DNA of 6,470 bases, taken from positions 1-6,470 of the forward strand of contig CAIJKT010000946.1 in NCBI GenBank assembly GCA_903821255.1. The letters are read 5' to 3'. Origin of the DNA: an uncultured Lentisphaeria bacterium (GTDB lineage: Bacteria > Verrucomicrobiota > Lentisphaeria > Victivallales > Victivallaceae). Positions 4,230 to 6,470 of this stretch are shown piece by piece; within the stretch, counting starts at the first letter, position 1; each line of letters starts with the position of its first letter. Made by a program: the position numbers and the translations under genes. The notes under the pieces are model-generated. The model saw nothing but the letters and a program-made list of their open reading frames with translations, was not told the DNA's origin and did not search any database.

Positions 4230-6470
4230 ATGATCTGCAAATTTCATGTTGTGTTCTTTGCGATGCTGATGCTTTGCGCCCGGTTATCAGCCGCTATCGA
4301 ACTCGTTCCGCAGCCTAAAGAGTTCAGGCAGCATAACACTATGGTTGCGCTAACTGGCAATGTAGTGGTGACAATTCCGGACTCGGCGACGCCGATTTGG
4401 CATAATACCGCAGTAGAGTTGTTGAAGAAGGATTTCAAATCACAGTTCGGCATTGATATTAAAGTTGCTTCTGCTCCGACGGAGAAGGCGCTGGTGATAA
4501 CGCTGAGAACCGGCGCAAAGGACTTGCCGCAGGAAGGCTACCGGATGGACGGCAAAATGTCCGGCGGAAATTATGAAGTAGTCATTGCCGCTGACGACAA
4601 CGGAATTTTATATGGCGCCTTGACTTTGATGGACTTACTTAAAAATGCCGGCTCCGGCAAAGACAAACTGACGCTGCCGCAGGAATTCAGCATCATTGAC
4701 TATCCGACATTCAAGGACCGCATTTGCGATAAGGTGACGAAATGGAAAGACAATACACAGCCGTCCTCTGAATACATGAACGCCAGGCTTGAGGAGATGA
4801 CCAGAATGCGTCTCAACGGGACATGGAATGAATGGGATTATTTGTGGTACAAGGATTGGGCAGGCGCCGCCGCGAAATACGGCATCAGAATTTATTCAAC
4901 CGTTGGAGTGGGTTCCTTATGCAAGGCGCTGAATCATCCATTGTGTCCGTGCAAAGCGGAAGATATGAAATTATTCGACGATACAGTTTCCCGTGTATGC
5001 CGGGCGGGAATATATGGATTAGCGCTGGCTTTCGATGACCTGGAATGGCTTGAATTCAACGGGAAACAAAGTTCAGATGCTCTGAGTCATGCAAAACTTT
5101 GCCCGGAATGCGCCGCCAGATTCAAAACTTCCGGCAATATGCATAATTTCATGTTGAAACGCGCGGTTGAAATCGGCCGCGCCAGCGGCGTGAAGGATTT
5201 TATGGTCTGTCCGTCACCATACAGGAAAGATGATTTATATAAAAATGCCAATTACCAGGACCAGATCTGGATGGGATACTTTGCACAGTTGACTGCGGGG
5301 CCGGAATTGGAAGCGGTCAAAACTTTTCATTGCGATTTTGACAGGGAGCGGCTTAAACAGCTCAAGCAAGACGGGCTTCATAATTATATTTTCTGGATTA
5401 ACGGCCTGTGGCGTCCGGAAAGATGGTTCACATATTATACCGGAATGCCGCGGTTTTATGAAATATGGTACGGTTTTGATTTTGATCCGGCTGAAGGTGC
5501 AGTTCCTCGTAAAAATACGGTAAATGACCTTAAAAATCTGGCGGAAAATACAAACGGCGTATTTTTCGGCACAAACGAGACGGCGGGCCTGTACGAAGGC
5601 GGCATCTGGTGCTGGAATCCGGAAAAATTCAATGAAGCTGACGCATTAAAAACCATTTCCGATAAAATATATGGCGCTGGCATTTACGGCCCGATGATGG
5701 ATTTTAACAGGTCAACATCGGGGCTGGTGGTATTTTTTCAGACCTGCTTTACTGCCGAAACTACGAACACCCGCAGTGATATGCTTCCGGGAAAATCGTT
5801 GACGCTGGCGCAAGCGGAGCAGGAATTGCAAAAAGCCGCCGCGGCCTGTCAGGCGGTAGCCGGAATCAATCCCGGGATGCGGGAACTGGGCCGAATGAAG
5901 AAAACGGTGGAACTTTTCCAAAGCAAAATGGCTTCACGCAACAAGCAGATAAAGCAGTTCGCAACTGAAAAAGCCATTTATCAGAAGGTGCTGGAGCTCC
6001 GGGCAACTGATCCGCATATCTGCGCATGGTGGCGTTTTAACGACCCTGCCGGCATCGGCAAAGACAGTTCCGGCAACGGACTGGATTTGAATATCGCCGG
6101 GGTTCCGGAACTGGTCAATGCAAATTTCGGGCAGGCCGTCAGGCTGCATGGCGGTGAATTTAAAAATGTCGGGGAAAAACAGGAAATCTTGAAAGGAGCC
6201 AGAGAGTTTCTTGAATTGGGGAAAGACAGAAAATTGAAGATCGGGGGCAATGATTCTTTCTCAATTGATCTCTGGATAAATTATCAGGGTGACGGCATCA
6301 CTATGAATAACAACTTGTTCGCCGGTTCCAGACGTTCCAACCGGTATGTTTACAAAAAACAAAAAGGCTGGTCCGTCGGCAGCGATAAAAGTAAAGATGA
6401 AATCTGCTTTACCGTGGATGACGGCAATAATACGTCCACGATCAAAGCCGCCGCCTGGGGAAATTCCGGA
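4230..6470 (+). CDS. Secreted GH84/GH20-superfamily glycosidase-like protein with LamG domain (3' end missing)
   Basis: The frame is open for 747 codons to the window edge, with no stop. Residues 1 to about 21 are a signal peptide (core FHVVFFAMLML, then CARLSAA). Residues 22-160 match the GH20/GH84 N-terminal alpha/beta domain: LVPQPKEF near the start, QEGYRM (101-106), YEVVIAADDNGILYGALTL (115-133), then IIDYPTF (155-161). Residues about 162-480 form a TIM barrel resembling GH84. GLALAFDDLEW (263-273) carries an Asp-Asp pair, D269-D270, like the catalytic pair of bacterial O-GlcNAcase-type enzymes; HAKLCPECAARF, FMVCPSPY and YIFWING (Asn391) follow in the order seen in that family. The family's EGFYG motif at the barrel start is absent, so this is a divergent member or an uncharacterised family. 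Residues about 527-590 are predicted helical. From 597 (ICAWWRFND, DSSGNGLDL, FGQAVRLHGG, FSIDLWI) a LamG/concanavalin-like domain begins, probably binding glycan. A hexosaminidase-type activity is plausible but not proven. Confidence 0.75.
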   Translation, partial: MICKFHVVFFAMLMLCARLSAAIELVPQPKEFRQHNTMVALTGNVVVTIPDSATPIWHNTAVELLKKDFKSQFGIDIKVASAPTEKALVITLRTGAKDLPQEGYRMDGKMSGGNYEVVIAADDNGILYGALTLMDLLKNAGSGKDKLTLPQEFSIIDYPTFKDRICDKVTKWKDNTQPSSEYMNARLEEMTRMRLNGTWNEWDYLWYKDWAGAAAKYGIRIYSTVGVGSLCKALNHPLCPCKAEDMKLFDDTVSRVCRAGIYGLALAFDDLEWLEFNGKQSSDALSHAKLCPECAARFKTSGNMHNFMLKRAVEIGRASGVKDFMVCPSPYRKDDLYKNANYQDQIWMGYFAQLTAGPELEAVKTFHCDFDRERLKQLKQDGLHNYIFWINGLWRPERWFTYYTGMPRFYEIWYGFDFDPAEGAVPRKNTVNDLKNLAENTNGVFFGTNETAGLYEGGIWCWNPEKFNEADALKTISDKIYGAGIYGPMMDFNRSTSGLVVFFQTCFTAETTNTRSDMLPGKSLTLAQAEQELQKAAAACQAVAGINPGMRELGRMKKTVELFQSKMASRNKQIKQFATEKAIYQKVLELRATDPHICAWWRFNDPAGIGKDSSGNGLDLNIAGVPELVNANFGQAVRLHGGEFKNVGEKQEILKGAREFLELGKDRKLKIGGNDSFSIDLWINYQGDGITMNNNLFAGSRRSNRYVYKKQKGWSVGSDKSKDEICFTVDDGNNTSTIKAAAWGNSG

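Noticed and set aside
4832..5523. Small plus-strand open frames (4832-5038 and 5338-5523) in another frame of the last gene
   Set aside because: The continuous 747-codon frame from 4230 explains this region with recognisable domains; these are out-of-frame shadows.
5456..6250. Several minus-strand open frames of 69-89 codons
   Set aside because: They overlap the long plus-strand gene and each other, and encode low-complexity Pro/Ser/Phe-rich products.
1..6470. CRISPR arrays, tRNA or rRNA genes, insertion sequences, attachment sites
   Set aside because: No regular repeat-spacer array, no cloverleaf-like segment, no transposase or terminal inverted repeats were seen; nearly all the window is accounted for by the genes described.

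Overview
The window most likely comes from a member of the Lentisphaerota (Victivallis-like) or a close relative in the Planctomycetes-Verrucomicrobia-Lentisphaerae group. The clues are a stand-alone pseudopilin with an [29 protein letters not shown] N-terminus (split here at the processing site) and an H-X9-D(N) C-terminal motif. It lies next to a GntR/LacI-type chimeric regulator and large secreted TIM-barrel proteins. Base composition is moderate (roughly half GC by eye). The assignment rests on family recognition, not on a search.

Layout, all on the + strand. Positions 1-92 probably hold the last codons of an upstream gene. Positions 93-257 are non-coding. They contain a promoter that matches the sigma70 consensus exactly (TTGACA, 17 bp, TATAAT at 181-209), followed by a regular array of four TRAACAAY half-sites (217-256) that fills almost the whole predicted 5' leader. 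Then come four genes in a row: a GntR-LacI type sugar-responsive regulator (258-1352), a pseudopilin-like protein (1387-2145), a secreted ThuA/glutamine-amidotransferase-like domain fused to a GHL10-like TIM barrel (2196-4154), and a secreted GH84/GH20-superfamily glycosidase-like protein with a C-terminal LamG-type domain (4230 to the window edge at 6470, no stop codon inside the window). Gaps between the genes are 34, 50 and 75 bases, and I see no convincing terminator in any of them, so one transcript is plausible.

Inferred joint role: a small locus for use of a glycan or glycoside. The regulator would sense a sugar through its periplasmic-binding-type domain and control its own strong promoter through the repeat array. 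The two enzymes would be exported and act on the substrate. The pseudopilin would be an envelope partner made with them, for secretion, anchoring or scaffolding. The last gene looks like a divergent relative of the beta-N-acetylglucosaminidase families, so an amino-sugar substrate is possible but unproven. The recurring regulator + lone pseudopilin + enzyme arrangement is the best candidate here for a poorly described system.
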